Shown: positions 47,010 through 58,096, counted from the first letter of the stretch. The stretch is DNA of 64,000 bases from an uncultured Myroides sp. (GCA_913777665.1 CAJYTF010000034.1:124001-188000); one strand, 5' to 3'. Program-made: numbers and translations. The notes: a model not told the origin generated them from the letters alone.

Positions 47010-50000
47010 TTATTCTTGAATTGCTTTTTGATCGAATTTTACTGGTTTGATTTTTTCTTGCAATGATTGGAAAATTACAAACAATACAGGAATTACAAAC
47101 ACTCCTAAAATGGTTCCAATTAACAAACCAAACGCTGCACCCGTACCAATTGATCGGTTACCAATGTATCCAACACCACCTGCGAAAACCAATGGCATCA
47201 ATCCTAAAATAAAGGCGAACGATGTCATTAAGATCGGGCGTAAACGTGCTTTTGCTCCGTCAATTGCTGCTTGCACAATGGTTTCGCCGTGTTTTCTTCG
47301 CTGCAACGCAAATTCCACAATTAAAATGGCATTCTTGGCGAGCAATCCCACGAGCATTACCAGTGCGATCTGGAAATAGATGTTGTTTTCTAATCCTGCT
47401 ACTTTTTGCGATAAGAACGCTCCCATGATACCTGTTGGCAACGATAAAATTACCGCGAATGGCAACATATAACTTTCATACTGTGCTGCTAAAATGAAAT
47501 AAACAAATACGATACACAAAGCAAAAATTAAAATGGTTTGCGAACCTGCATTGATTTCTTCACGCGTTAAACCTGTAAAATCAACTCCGTAATTTGCAGA
47601 TAACTTTTGTTGAGCAACTTCTTGTACTGCTTTAATAGCATCACCGGAAGAATAGCCCGGTTTTGGTGCGCCCGACACGTTTGCCGATGTAAATAAGTTG
47701 AAACGGTTAACAGATTGTGGTCCGTACACTTTTTCTAACGTTACAAACTGACTTAAAGGTGCCATTGCGCCCGATGTTGTACGAACGAACATTCCGTTTA
47801 GGCTCGAAATATTTTTACGATCGCCCGGTAAAGCCTGCAACATTACGCGGTATTGCTTACCAAAACGGGTAAAATCGCTTACGTAATTACCACCAATGTA
47901 TCCTTGTAAAGCAGAAAATATGTTACTTACCGATACTCCCGATTGTTTTGCACGAACAATATCTAACTTAATTTCATATTGCGCATAATTGGTGTTAAAC
48001 GGCGTTTGCGCGTACATAATTTCTGGGCGTTGCATTAAGGCTGCAATATATTCTTGTGTGGTTTTATCGAAATCTTTTAAGTTTCCGCCCGATTTATCTA
48101 ACAATTTCAATTCAAATCCACCAGAAAAACCAAATCCCGGAATACTTGGCGGTTGAAAGAAAATCATTTTGGCTTCAGGGAAATTTTTACCGGCTAAACC
48201 AAAAAGTTGTCCAATTGCAGCATCGGTTGATGTTTCGTCGGTTTTACGTTCAGAAAAAGGTTTCATTTTAATCATAAGGAAACCGTAGTTAGATCCTGAT
48301 CCTGAAATAATGCTTCGACCCGAAATAACCGTTACCGATTCTACTCCAGGAATTTTTTCTGCCTGTTTAGAAAATTCTTTTTCCAATTTATACACACGGT
48401 CAACCGAAGCACCTGCAGGTAATTCTACGTTACCCATGATAAATCCACGGTCTTCACTAGGTACAAAACCTGCCGGCATTGTTTTATTTGCCAAATATGT
48501 TCCGCCTAAACAAGCTAATAAAATAGCAAACGATACCCATTTATGTTTGAATAAAAACTTGAATGATCTTCCGTATTTATTGGTCATTGCATTGAACGAA
48601 TTGTTGAATGCATCAAAAAAGCGTTGAATAAAATTACGTTTTTTACCGTGTGTAGCATCATGTTGTTTAAGGAACAATGCGCACAACGCCGGACTTAACG
48701 TTAATGCGTTTACTGCCGATATAGCAATTGCAACGATCAGTGTTACACCAAACTGTTTGTAGAAAACTCCGGTCGGTCCGCTGATAAACGTTACCGGAAT
48801 AAACACGGCGCACATTACCAAGGTTATGGAAACAATGGCTCCAGAGATTTCGCTCATGGCGTTGTTTGTTGCTGTGTGGGCATCCTGACCGGTTTCTTCC
48901 ATTTTTGCGTGCACTGCTTCAACTACCACAATGGCATCATCTACCACAATACCAATGGCGAGTACAAGCGCGAATAGGGTTAAAAGGTTTAACGAGTATC
49001 CGAACAAATTCAAGAAGAAAAATGTTCCGATGATCGATACCGGCACCGCAATTAATGGTACTAATGTTGATCTAAAATCTTGTAAAAATATATAAACCAC
49101 CAAGAAAACCAAGATAAATGCTTCAATTAAAGTAGTTACAACTTTATCGATCGAAGCGTCTAAGAACTCGTTAGAATCCAGATTGATTTTATACTTAACA
49201 CCTTCAGGTAAATTTTTCTCAATGATGTTTAATTCCTTCTTAATATCGTTGATGATATCTTGCGCGTTTGATCCCGGCGTTTGATAAATTGCCATTGCCA
49301 CCGCAGGATTTCCGTTTAATTCGGAATATCCACCATAAGTTTGCGAACCTAATTCAATTTCGGCAACATCTTGCAAACGCAACACCTGACCATTGTCTAA
49401 CGATTTTATAACGATATCGCCATATTGCTCTTCGGTTTTATACTTTCCGCTATATTTGATGATGTATTGGAACGATTCACCTGAATTTTCACCTAACTGA
49501 CCCGCAGCTGCTTCTAACGACTGTTCGTTAATTGCTGCACTAACATCGGCAGGAACCAAACCGTGCGCTGCCATTTTTGTAGGATTCAACCATATACGCA
49601 TTGAGTAGTTTCGTGCCCCGAAAACCGACGCATCTCCTACTCCGTTAACCCTTTTAATTTCAGGAATAACGTTAATATTCATATAGTTTTGAATATATGT
49701 TGCATCGTAATTTTTACTTTCTGAATAGAACGATAAAAACATTAACGACGACGTTTGCTGCTTTTGCGTGGTAACACCAGAACGCGTAACCTCTGTTGGT
49801 AACAAAGGTGTAGCACGCGCCACACGGTTTTGTACGTTTACTGCAGCAATATCGGGATCGATTCCTTGTTTAAAAACTACCTGAATTGATGCAGAACCAT
49901 CGTTACTGGCTGTTGATGTGATATAATCCATACCTTCAACACCATTAATTTGCTCTTCAATAGGTACAATAACACTCTCTAACACCGTTTGCGCATTTGC

Positions 50001-50153
50001 TCCGGGATACGAAGCTGCTACCTGAACGGTTGGCGGTGCAATATCCGGGTATTGAGTTACGGGCAATACCGTCAAGCCCAAAACACCCAGAATTACTATT
50101 AAAATAGAAATAACTGTAGATAATACAGGTCTTTCAATAAACGTTTTTAGCAT
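47010..50153 (-). CDS. RND efflux permease (AcrB/HAE1 family)
   Basis: MLKTFIERPVLSTVISILIVILG; VDDAIVVVEAV; 1047 aa. Confidence 0.96.
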   Translation of the reverse strand: MLKTFIERPVLSTVISILIVILGVLGLTVLPVTQYPDIAPPTVQVAASYPGANAQTVLESVIVPIEEQINGVEGMDYITSTASNDGSASIQVVFKQGIDPDIAAVNVQNRVARATPLLPTEVTRSGVTTQKQQTSSLMFLSFYSESKNYDATYIQNYMNINVIPEIKRVNGVGDASVFGARNYSMRIWLNPTKMAAHGLVPADVSAAINEQSLEAAAGQLGENSGESFQYIIKYSGKYKTEEQYGDIVIKSLDNGQVLRLQDVAEIELGSQTYGGYSELNGNPAVAMAIYQTPGSNAQDIINDIKKELNIIEKNLPEGVKYKINLDSNEFLDASIDKVVTTLIEAFILVFLVVYIFLQDFRSTLVPLIAVPVSIIGTFFFLNLFGYSLNLLTLFALVLAIGIVVDDAIVVVEAVHAKMEETGQDAHTATNNAMSEISGAIVSITLVMCAVFIPVTFISGPTGVFYKQFGVTLIVAIAISAVNALTLSPALCALFLKQHDATHGKKRNFIQRFFDAFNNSFNAMTNKYGRSFKFLFKHKWVSFAILLACLGGTYLANKTMPAGFVPSEDRGFIMGNVELPAGASVDRVYKLEKEFSKQAEKIPGVESVTVISGRSIISGSGSNYGFLMIKMKPFSERKTDETSTDAAIGQLFGLAGKNFPEAKMIFFQPPSIPGFGFSGGFELKLLDKSGGNLKDFDKTTQEYIAALMQRPEIMYAQTPFNTNYAQYEIKLDIVRAKQSGVSVSNIFSALQGYIGGNYVSDFTRFGKQYRVMLQALPGDRKNISSLNGMFVRTTSGAMAPLSQFVTLEKVYGPQSVNRFNLFTSANVSGAPKPGYSSGDAIKAVQEVAQQKLSANYGVDFTGLTREEINAGSQTILIFALCIVFVYFILAAQYESYMLPFAVILSLPTGIMGAFLSQKVAGLENNIYFQIALVMLVGLLAKNAILIVEFALQRRKHGETIVQAAIDGAKARLRPILMTSFAFILGLMPLVFAGGVGYIGNRSIGTGAAFGLLIGTILGVFVIPVLFVIFQSLQEKIKPVKFDQKAIQE

Positions 50154-50164
50154 AATAATTTAAA

Positions 50165-51319
50165 TTAAAAAACAGGTTTTACAGCGTTAACAATGGTATC
50201 GAAATTTACTTGTTTAGGCTTAATAGCCGTTTTGTTTCTTAAAGATCCAACACCGCTAACCACAATAACATCGCCTTCTTTAATTCCTTGTTTTACAATA
50301 ATCATGTTGTCTACACGCGCTGTAACATCTACAACTGTTGAAACGGCTGTATCTTTTACCACTTTGTACACATTAATTTTTCCTTGTTGTTCGTACGATG
50401 CTACTTCTGGCACCACCAAAACATTAGTATATTTTTTAGGTAAACGAATGGTTCCGCTGTTTCCGTTGCTCAACAATTTATTTGGATTTGTAAAAGCCAC
50501 GCGAAATTGAACCGTTCCGGTTGCAGCATCAATCTGACCTGATACGGTTTCAATTTTTCCTTTTTCAGAATAAATACTTCCGTCTGCCAATTCTAATTCA
50601 ACCTGTGGTAAATTTTTAATTTTTTCTCCTAACGATGCTCCCGGTGCTTCGTTCAAAAACTGAAAATATTCTTTTTCGTTCATTGAAAAATACGCATAAA
50701 CCGAACTAATATCAGCAATCGTTGTTAATGCCATTTGATCTGTTGGTCCAACCAAACTTCCTTTCTTTAAAGGTAATTGACCAACAATTCCGCTTATCGG
50801 CGCACGCACAACCGAATAATCTACATTGGCGCTTGCAGATCCAAAATTAGCTTTTGCCTGAGCCAGCATACTTTTTGCCGATGCCAAGTTTGCCTTCGCC
50901 GTTTCTAACTGCACGTTGCTTATAATGTTCTTTTGCACCAAAGGAATCAGTTTATCAACTTCAACTTGCGCTACGTTTACATTTGCCTGTGCCACCGCAA
51001 TGCCCGATTTAGCCGCACTTGCCGTTTCTGCCAAATTATTAGCTTCCAGCTTAAATAAAGGCTGACCTTTACTTACTACCTGACCTTCGTGCACGTAAAC
51101 TTCTTGTATATATCCTTGAATTTTTGCACGAACATCGTTATTTATTTTTCCTTGAATGGTTGCCGGAAACAAAGTGTATCCAACCACATCTTTAGTAGTT
51201 GCCTGAACCACATCTAAAGCAGGGGCAGCTGCTTGTGGAGCTTCTTCTTTTTTAGAACAACCTATTGTGGCTGTTCCTATAAGCACCATAAAAAGGGCTT
51301 TTAGCGTATTATTCTTCAT
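50165..51319 (-). CDS. RND periplasmic adaptor (membrane fusion protein)
   Basis: Lipobox IGCSKKE; IQGYIQEVYVHEGQVVSKGQPLFKLE; VRAPISGIVG. Confidence 0.94.
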   Translation of the reverse strand: MKNNTLKALFMVLIGTATIGCSKKEEAPQAAAPALDVVQATTKDVVGYTLFPATIQGKINNDVRAKIQGYIQEVYVHEGQVVSKGQPLFKLEANNLAETASAAKSGIAVAQANVNVAQVEVDKLIPLVQKNIISNVQLETAKANLASAKSMLAQAKANFGSASANVDYSVVRAPISGIVGQLPLKKGSLVGPTDQMALTTIADISSVYAYFSMNEKEYFQFLNEAPGASLGEKIKNLPQVELELADGSIYSEKGKIETVSGQIDAATGTVQFRVAFTNPNKLLSNGNSGTIRLPKKYTNVLVVPEVASYEQQGKINVYKVVKDTAVSTVVDVTARVDNMIIVKQGIKEGDVIVVSGVGSLRNKTAIKPKQVNFDTIVNAVKPVF

Positions 51320-51791
51320 TTGGTTTAATATGGAGTTTTAGGTTTTGAATTGTTTTTTCTATTGAATTTATTGCATCATCTAAATGCAAAATGTAAAAAT
51401 TAAATGCTTCGGGCTTAAAAAGTGTGGTGGCGTTTGTTTTTTTGTATTCGCGAATTTTGGTGTACACCTTTTTTTCTTCGGTTAATCGTTCCTTAACATC
51501 TTCCATTCGTTTTAAGAAAAGGTTACGGTTGATTCTGAAATACCTTTTACGCTCGTTTTCCTTTTTGTATTGTTCGATAAAATTCATCTCGATCAACGTA
51601 TTCAAACTATGCGAAATGGAACTTTTGCTTGATTGAAGTAATTCCAACAGATCATCAAACGATAAACCGTCTGTACAATTATTGAACACCAGTAGCGCAT
51701 AAAGGCGTGCCGTTAAGGGTTGCATTTTATGAAATCGCTCGTAATGTGCAGAAGTTTCTTTAAACAAATCGAGTTCTAATACCTTATGCAT
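51309..51791 (-). CDS. GbsR/MarR-family transcriptional regulator
   Basis: wHTH LLELLQSSKSSISHSLNTLIEMNFIEQYKKENERKRYFRIN; heads RND operon. Confidence 0.85.
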   Translation of the reverse strand: MHKVLELDLFKETSAHYERFHKMQPLTARLYALLVFNNCTDGLSFDDLLELLQSSKSSISHSLNTLIEMNFIEQYKKENERKRYFRINRNLFLKRMEDVKERLTEEKKVYTKIREYKKTNATTLFKPEAFNFYILHLDDAINSIEKTIQNLKLHIKPNEE

Positions 51792-51957
51792 GTTAATTTT
51801 TTGTGCAAATTTAGTTTTAGTTCGGCAACCACCGAACTAAAACTTGTTAATTTTTTATTAAATCTAAATTAACCAACTACGTTTAACTCTTAATTATTTG
51901 ATTATTTTAGCATTACACACAAACCACTATTTATTCCATAAAAAACATTAAAAAAAA

Positions 51958-51990
51958 TTTGTATGTACTATTTTTTTATAGCTATATTTG
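51958..51990 (+). promoter_or_regulatory. Promoter of tRNA-Gly: TTTG-N21-TATATTTG
   Basis: -33 TTTG at 51958 and -7 TATATTTG at 51983. Confidence 0.7.
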
Positions 51991-52027
51991 CAAACACAAA
52001 ATCAGACGCAGATTTAAAAACGTATAT

Positions 52028-52100
52028 GCGGAAGTAGCTCAGTTGGTAGAGCGTCAGCCTTCCAAGCTGAATGTCGCGAGTTCGACCCTCGTCTTCCGCT
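52028..52100 (+). tRNA. tRNA-Gly (anticodon TCC)
   Basis: GCGGAAG/CTTCCGC acceptor, GTTCGACCC T-loop, anticodon loop with TCC. Confidence 0.95.
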
Positions 52101-52109
52101 CTTGGAAAC

Positions 52110-52140
52110 AAAAAACCTCATCAAACGATGAGGTTTTTTT
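52110..52140 (+). terminator. tRNA-Gly terminator
   Basis: aaaaaacctcatcaaacgatgaggttttttt. Confidence 0.85.
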
Positions 52141-52168
52141 TACACTTAGATTTTCTTTTTAATACAGA

Positions 52169-52555
52169 TTATATCTTTCTCTTTACTTCAATTATCAATT
52201 CGTCTAAAACAGTATCCATAAGTTCTAAACCAACATTCCCTATGTTCATGTTTCTAACATCTTTTAGATTTACAGTTTTACTATAGCAATTATAAGCTAC
52301 ATTTTGAATGGTAAACTCTAAAACTTCACTTGGTAAATTTTTAAGTTTAAAAGAACCGTCTTGGTTTACAAAGGTTTTGGCTATTACCACTCCTTTTTTA
52401 GAAACGGTAACCAAAGCATTATCTATCACTTCTTTGCTAGAAGATTCTACAACCTTGCCTGAAACAGTACAATTTTTATCGTTCTGAGATAAAACTACCA
52501 TAGTGGTTAACACTATAGCTATGGTACACAATAATAAGTAAAAAGTTTTTTTCAT
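52169..52555 (-). CDS. Small carboxypeptidase-regulatory-like secreted protein
   Basis: CTVSGKVVESSSKEVIDNALVTVSKKGVVIAKTFVNQDGSFKLKNLP. Confidence 0.7.
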   Translation of the reverse strand: MKKTFYLLLCTIAIVLTTMVVLSQNDKNCTVSGKVVESSSKEVIDNALVTVSKKGVVIAKTFVNQDGSFKLKNLPSEVLEFTIQNVAYNCYSKTVNLKDVRNMNIGNVGLELMDTVLDELIIEVKRKI

Positions 52556-52719
52556 GATTCGTTATTTTATATTGTTAATTTATATCCTTACTTGTTTACA
52601 TAGCAAAGATACAAACAAAATAAAGTACCTTGCAATACAAAGTACTTAAATTTAACTAAATATTAACAAATAAAAATTGATTATAAAAAAACCCAATCTT
52701 TTAGGATTGAGCTGTTTTG

Positions 52720-53106
52720 TTATTGTTGTTTTCTTAATAAATCGCGAATTTCTGCTAAAAGTTGTTCTTGTGTTGGTCCGGTCGGTGCAGCAGGCTTAGG
52801 TTCTTCTTTTCGTTTTAAACGGTTGATTCCTTTAATCATAATAAACAAAGCAAATGCTACAATGATAAATGAAATGGCAGCCGATAAAAAGTTACCATAC
52901 TTAATTGCCGTTCCCGGAACAACCAATTCTGATAAATTTTGAAGGTTTGCCGCCTTTAGAGCAGGCGTTAAAATAGCAGGAGTAATAATATCTTCTACTA
53001 ACGATGTTACAATTTTACCAAATGCACCACCAATTACAACCCCCACAGCAAGGTCGATTACGTTGCCTTTTACAGCAAACTCTTTAAATTCTTTTAAAAT
53101 TCCCAT
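52720..53106 (-). CDS. mscL: Large-conductance mechanosensitive channel
   Basis: [40 protein letters not shown]. Confidence 0.96.
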   Translation of the reverse strand: MGILKEFKEFAVKGNVIDLAVGVVIGGAFGKIVTSLVEDIITPAILTPALKAANLQNLSELVVPGTAIKYGNFLSAAISFIIVAFALFIMIKGINRLKRKEEPKPAAPTGPTQEQLLAEIRDLLRKQQ

Positions 53107-53163
53107 AACAATTTTATTTTTTATTTTACTTGATACGAAAATACAATTTTATGTTAACAAAAT

Positions 53164-55599
53164 TTACTCTTTATAAAAAATTCGTTTCACACGTTGCGAA
53201 ATCGATGTCATAACTTCGTACGGAATGGTTTCCCAGATCTTCGCAATTTCGGTAATTCGCAAATCGTTTCCAAACACAATTACCTCATCGCCAATCTTTA
53301 CATCAATATTAGTAACATCAATCATTAACATATCCATACAGATTGTTCCGGCAATAAACGCTTTTTGATTATTTACTAAAACATAGCCTTTTCCGTTGCC
53401 ATAACTTCTGCGGATACCATCGGCATAACCAATGGCTATTGTTGCGATTTTACTTTTTTTAACTGCTTTAAATCGGCGACCATAACCAACTGTAGCATCT
53501 TTTTCAACATCGTTAATCTGTAAAACAACCGTTTTTAATGTTGCTACATTTTGAAGTTGCGCATCTTCGTTTGTATCGTTGCCAACACCATATAAACCAA
53601 TTCCCACGCGAACCATATCCATTTGATATTCGCCAAAATTATAAATGCCCGACGTGTTTAAAATATGCAACGTTGGATTGATGTGTAACTGATTTTTGAT
53701 ATAAGCAGCCCATTTTTGAAATGTTTGAATTTGTTGCAATGTAAACTCACGTTCTTCGGGCATATCGCTTGTTGCCAAATGTGAAAACATACTTGCAACT
53801 TCAACCAAATTAGTTTGCTTCAACAGATTTATCAAACCATCAAAATCTTTTTCAACAAAACCCAAACGGTTCATGCCCGTGTTCAGTTTTAAATGGATTG
53901 GGTAATTATATAAATTCTGATTTTCTGCGATCTGCAAAAAAGCATTCAGTTCGTTAATATTGTAAATTTCGGGTTCTAAATTATAAGCAATCATGGTAGA
54001 AAAAGCCGAATTTTCGGGATTCATTACCACAATAGGAATTTTAATCCCGGCTTTTCGCAGTTCCACACCTTCATCGGCAAAAGCAACACCCAAATACGAA
54101 ACCTGATGATGTGCCAGCAATTTTGCGATTTCATAACTACCGTTTCCATAGCCAAAAGCCTTAACCATTACCATAACTTTTGTGGTTGGTTTTAGTTTTG
54201 ATTTATAGAAGTTGAGGTTATGACTAATAGCATCTAAATTAATTTCCAGAACAGTTTCGTGTGTTTTTTCTTCTAATTCGGCAACAATTTTTTCGAACTG
54301 AAAACTGCGCGATCCTTTAATTAAAATAGTCTCACTACGGAAAGATCTTAAATTAAAATCGTTCAAAAATGTTTCGGTATCAGGATAACTTTGAAACTGC
54401 GGAACATTTGTTAAGTGCGATCCGATTTTATTTCCGATACCAATTACACGCGTTACATGATTTTGATTTAACAATTGCGCCACTTTTTGATACAGAACTT
54501 CGGGTGTAAATCCGCTTTGAAAAATATCTGATAAAATAACGGTTTTCTGCTGATGCGTTTTTTGTTGTTCCAGAAAATCCAGCGCAATTTTTAACGACTG
54601 ATAATCGCTGCTGTAACTGTCATCGATCAACAAACAATCGTTCAATCCTTTTTTAACCTGCAAGCGCATTTGTACGGTTTGCAGTTGCGGAATTGCTTCT
54701 ACAATATAATTTGTATCGATCTTTAAAAACAATAACGTTGTAATACAGGTTGCAATGTTTTCAACCGAAGCTAAATCGGTAAAAGGCAGATCGACAGAAA
54801 ATTCGGTATTTTCAAAGTTTACTTTTAAAACAGTATCGATCTTTTTAAACTGAACATTGGCAGTTTGGTTGAAACTCCACGTGAACCATTTTACTTTTTC
54901 GGATTTGCTTGCTGCAATTAAATCGGTTTTTTCGCTAATTAAAACATCGGCATTTTTAAAAAGCTTTATTTTTTCTTGTAATTTTTCTTCTTTGGTAGAA
55001 AATCCTTCGTTATGTGCCGGACCTATATTGGTTAAAATTCCTATAGTTGGCTGAATAACTTCCTCCAAAAAATCCATTTCGTTGGGTTGTGATATTCCTG
55101 CTTCAAAAATTCCTAAATCATGTTCATCGTTAATTGCGATAACAGAAAGCGGCACACCAACTTGCGAATTGTAACTTTTCGGACTTTTAATAATGTTGTA
55201 AAAAGGCAAAAGTAACTGGTTTAACCACTCTTTTACAATAGTTTTTCCGTTGCTGCCTGTGATTCCAATAACCGGAAATGTATATTTTTTTCTGTAAAAA
55301 GCCACAAAACGCTGTAAAGCCCGCAACGTATCATCAACCTTAAAAACAACGGCATCGCCAGGTAACGAAACATCTTGCGAAACCACAAAGTAACGCACGC
55401 CTTTTGCATATAAATCATTCAAAAAATCATGTGCATTGTGATTGTTTCCTTTTAAAGTAAAAAACAGCGTGTTTTCTGTATTTCGCAACGATCGGGAATC
55501 AATCGAAATATCTAAAACATTCAATTCTTTTTTCGTTACGGAATCAATAGTGTGTAAAACGTCGCTTAAAACGCTTGTTTCAATTTTCATAATCGGCAA
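53164..55599 (-). CDS. Bifunctional UDP-MurNAc-tripeptide:D-Ala-D-Ala ligase / alanine racemase (MurF-Alr fusion)
   Basis: GITGSNGKTIVKEWL (MurF) and VMVKAFGYGNGSYEIAKLL...MVRVGIGLYG (Alr). Confidence 0.93.
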   Translation of the reverse strand: MPIMKIETSVLSDVLHTIDSVTKKELNVLDISIDSRSLRNTENTLFFTLKGNNHNAHDFLNDLYAKGVRYFVVSQDVSLPGDAVVFKVDDTLRALQRFVAFYRKKYTFPVIGITGSNGKTIVKEWLNQLLLPFYNIIKSPKSYNSQVGVPLSVIAINDEHDLGIFEAGISQPNEMDFLEEVIQPTIGILTNIGPAHNEGFSTKEEKLQEKIKLFKNADVLISEKTDLIAASKSEKVKWFTWSFNQTANVQFKKIDTVLKVNFENTEFSVDLPFTDLASVENIATCITTLLFLKIDTNYIVEAIPQLQTVQMRLQVKKGLNDCLLIDDSYSSDYQSLKIALDFLEQQKTHQQKTVILSDIFQSGFTPEVLYQKVAQLLNQNHVTRVIGIGNKIGSHLTNVPQFQSYPDTETFLNDFNLRSFRSETILIKGSRSFQFEKIVAELEEKTHETVLEINLDAISHNLNFYKSKLKPTTKVMVMVKAFGYGNGSYEIAKLLAHHQVSYLGVAFADEGVELRKAGIKIPIVVMNPENSAFSTMIAYNLEPEIYNINELNAFLQIAENQNLYNYPIHLKLNTGMNRLGFVEKDFDGLINLLKQTNLVEVASMFSHLATSDMPEEREFTLQQIQTFQKWAAYIKNQLHINPTLHILNTSGIYNFGEYQMDMVRVGIGLYGVGNDTNEDAQLQNVATLKTVVLQINDVEKDATVGYGRRFKAVKKSKIATIAIGYADGIRRSYGNGKGYVLVNNQKAFIAGTICMDMLMIDVTNIDVKIGDEVIVFGNDLRITEIAKIWETIPYEVMTSISQRVKRIFYKE

Positions 55600-55699
55600 A
55601 ATATACCCAAAGGTAACAAGATATTTTATGAAAAATCACTGAAATTTTAGCTTTGTTAAGCAATGATATTATCGTAATTTGCAAGGTCTTAAATTATAT

Positions 55700-56500
55700 A
55701 TGCACGACATACATTTTTATATCGGGTTGATACTTGCCTTGTTTATCGGGGTAACATTGGGGTTGATTGGCAGTGGCGGATCAATCTTAACGGTGCCTAT
55801 TTTGGTATATGTTGTAGGTATTGATCCTTTAATTGCAACGGCTTACTCGCTTTTTATTGTGGGCAGTACATCGGCAGTGGGCAGTGTTAAAAACACGATT
55901 GATAAAAATGTAAATTTTAAAATAGTGCTGCTTTTTGGCATTCCGTCGTTATTAGCAGTATTCTTTACACGATCGCAATTATTGCCTTTATTACCCGATG
56001 CCTTTACGCTGAGTAATAACGTAAGTATTTCAAAATCGAAATTGATCATGATTATTTTTGCAATCGTAATGTTTGCGGCATCATCAAAAATGATCAAAAA
56101 ACCACGGCAGAAAAATCTTGCATCAAATCAAATAGTAACATCGGCAACGCCACTAATCACACAAGGCTTACTGATTGGAACCGTTTCTGGACTAGTTGGT
56201 GCAGGCGGCGGATTTTTAATCATTCCTGTTTTGGTATTTTTTGCCAATTTACCAATGAAACAGGCAATAGGAACATCGTTAACTATTATCGCCATTCAAT
56301 GTTTGATCGGTTTTACGGGCGATTTAACACAACATTCCATTGATTGGGTTTTGGTATTATCATTTTCGGCTATATCGATATTGGGATTATTTATAGGAAA
56401 TCGACTGTCAAAAAGAATTATCGACGGAAATTTACGCATAATTTTCGGCTGGTTTATACTAATCATGTCGCTGTATATTATGTTTAAGGAATTGTTTTAA
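55700..56500 (+). CDS. TauE/SafE-family sulfite/anion exporter
   Basis: GVTLGLIGSGGSILTVPILVY, GTVSGLVGAGGGFLIIPVLV. Confidence 0.9.
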   Translation: MHDIHFYIGLILALFIGVTLGLIGSGGSILTVPILVYVVGIDPLIATAYSLFIVGSTSAVGSVKNTIDKNVNFKIVLLFGIPSLLAVFFTRSQLLPLLPDAFTLSNNVSISKSKLIMIIFAIVMFAASSKMIKKPRQKNLASNQIVTSATPLITQGLLIGTVSGLVGAGGGFLIIPVLVFFANLPMKQAIGTSLTIIAIQCLIGFTGDLTQHSIDWVLVLSFSAISILGLFIGNRLSKRIIDGNLRIIFGWFILIMSLYIMFKELF

Positions 56501-56540
56501 CGGATATGATCGTTATCATTTCCATCAATTAAGAATTTAG

Positions 56541-56548
56541 TACTTTTG
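56541..56548 (+). promoter_or_regulatory. -7 element TACTTTTG upstream of MBL-rhodanese gene
   Basis: TAnnTTTG match 28 bp before the ATG. Confidence 0.45.
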
Positions 56549-56576
56549 CAATTACGAATGTTTATCGTTTTAAGTT

Positions 56577-57986
56577 ATGAAGATAGAACAAATTTATACC
56601 GGATGTCTGGCTCAAGGCGCTTACTATATTGAAAGCGACGGCGAAGTTGCCATCATTGACCCGTTAAGGGAAGTTCAGCAATATATTGATAAAGCACAAG
56701 CAAACAACGCAACCATAAAATATATTTTCGAAACACATTTTCATGCCGATTTTGTAAGTGGGCACGTAACACTTTCGCAAAAAACAGGCGCACCAATTAT
56801 TTACGGACCAACAGCTGAACCAAGCTTTAAAGCGCACATTGCAACCGATGGCGAGGCATTTAAAATTGGCAAGCTAACCATTATTGCGTTGCATACTCCG
56901 GGACACACCATGGAAAGTACAACCTATTTGTTGCGCGACGAAAACGGTAAAGACCATGCTATTTTTAGTGGCGATACGTTGTTTTTGGGAGATGTAGGCA
57001 GACCCGATTTGGCTCAAAAAGCAGCAAGTATGACACAAGAACAGTTGGCTGCAACCTTATTTCACAGCTTACGCACCAAAATTATGCCGTTGGCAGATGA
57101 TGTAATTGTGTATCCGGCGCATGGTGCAGGATCGGCTTGTGGAAAAAATTTAAGTAAAGAAACAGTTGGAACTTTAGGCGAACAAAAACGTACCAATTAT
57201 GCGTTGCGTGCCGATATGACCGAAGCAGAATTTGTAGCTGAAGTTACCGATGGATTATTACCACCTCCGATTTATTTCCCTGAAAATGTTCGATTGAATA
57301 AAAACGGCTACGAAGCTATTGATACCATTATAGAAAAAAACAAGGCGTTTACACCGGCAGAATTTAAACAAGCTGCAGACGATGCGTTAATTTTAGACGT
57401 TCGCGATGCCGACAGTTTTGGAAAAGCACATATACCTAACGCTATTTTTATTGGGATTGATGGTGGATTTGCTCCTTGGGTTGGATCGTTGATTACCGAT
57501 ATTAACCAACCGATTATTTTGGTAACGCCAGAAGGGCGTGAGCAGGAAACCATTACACGTTTGGCTCGTGTTGGTTACGATAATACTTTAGGATATTTGG
57601 CAGGCGGAATGCAAGCTTGGATTGATACCGGTTTAGAAACCGCGTCTATTGGCAGAATTACCGCGAATGAATTAGAAACATTGATGAACAATGGAGAAGA
57701 ATCGGTTATTGATGTTCGTAAACCGGGTGAATACAGTTCGGCGCATATTGCCAACGTACCAAACCTTCCGTTAGATTTTATTAACGATCATGTTGGTGAT
57801 TTTCCATCTCAGAAAACAACCTATCTGCATTGTGCAGGCGGTTACCGATCTATGATTGCAGCTTCTATTTTAAAAGCACGCGGTTTCCATAATATGATTG
57901 ATGTAATTGGCGGTTTTGGTAAAATTAAAGAAACCAACTTACCAATTGTAACACAAGAATGCGAAAGCAGTTGTAGTACGAAATAA
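56577..57986 (+). CDS. MBL-fold persulfide-dioxygenase-like protein with two rhodanese domains
   Basis: ETHFHADFVSGH, HTPGHTMES, FSGDTLFLGDVGRPDL, then two rhodanese domains. Confidence 0.9.
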   Translation: MKIEQIYTGCLAQGAYYIESDGEVAIIDPLREVQQYIDKAQANNATIKYIFETHFHADFVSGHVTLSQKTGAPIIYGPTAEPSFKAHIATDGEAFKIGKLTIIALHTPGHTMESTTYLLRDENGKDHAIFSGDTLFLGDVGRPDLAQKAASMTQEQLAATLFHSLRTKIMPLADDVIVYPAHGAGSACGKNLSKETVGTLGEQKRTNYALRADMTEAEFVAEVTDGLLPPPIYFPENVRLNKNGYEAIDTIIEKNKAFTPAEFKQAADDALILDVRDADSFGKAHIPNAIFIGIDGGFAPWVGSLITDINQPIILVTPEGREQETITRLARVGYDNTLGYLAGGMQAWIDTGLETASIGRITANELETLMNNGEESVIDVRKPGEYSSAHIANVPNLPLDFINDHVGDFPSQKTTYLHCAGGYRSMIAASILKARGFHNMIDVIGGFGKIKETNLPIVTQECESSCSTK

Positions 57987-58006
57987 AGAATATTTATATA
58001 ACTTAT

Positions 58007-58042
58007 AAACCCCGAAAGAGTTTTTGAACTCTTTCGGGGTTT
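58007..58042. repeat. Near-perfect palindrome upstream of dnaG (possible terminator)
   Basis: AAACCCCGAAAGAGTT-tttg-AACTCTTTCGGGGTTT. Confidence 0.8.
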
Positions 58043-58084
58043 TACAATTTAGTAAAACTTTATTTAACTAAATTGTCAAACTCT

Positions 58085-58092
58085 TATATTTG
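58085..58092 (+). promoter_or_regulatory. -7 element TATATTTG, 4 nt before dnaG ATG
   Basis: Exact TAnnTTTG consensus. Confidence 0.6.
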
Positions 58093-58096
58093 CAGT

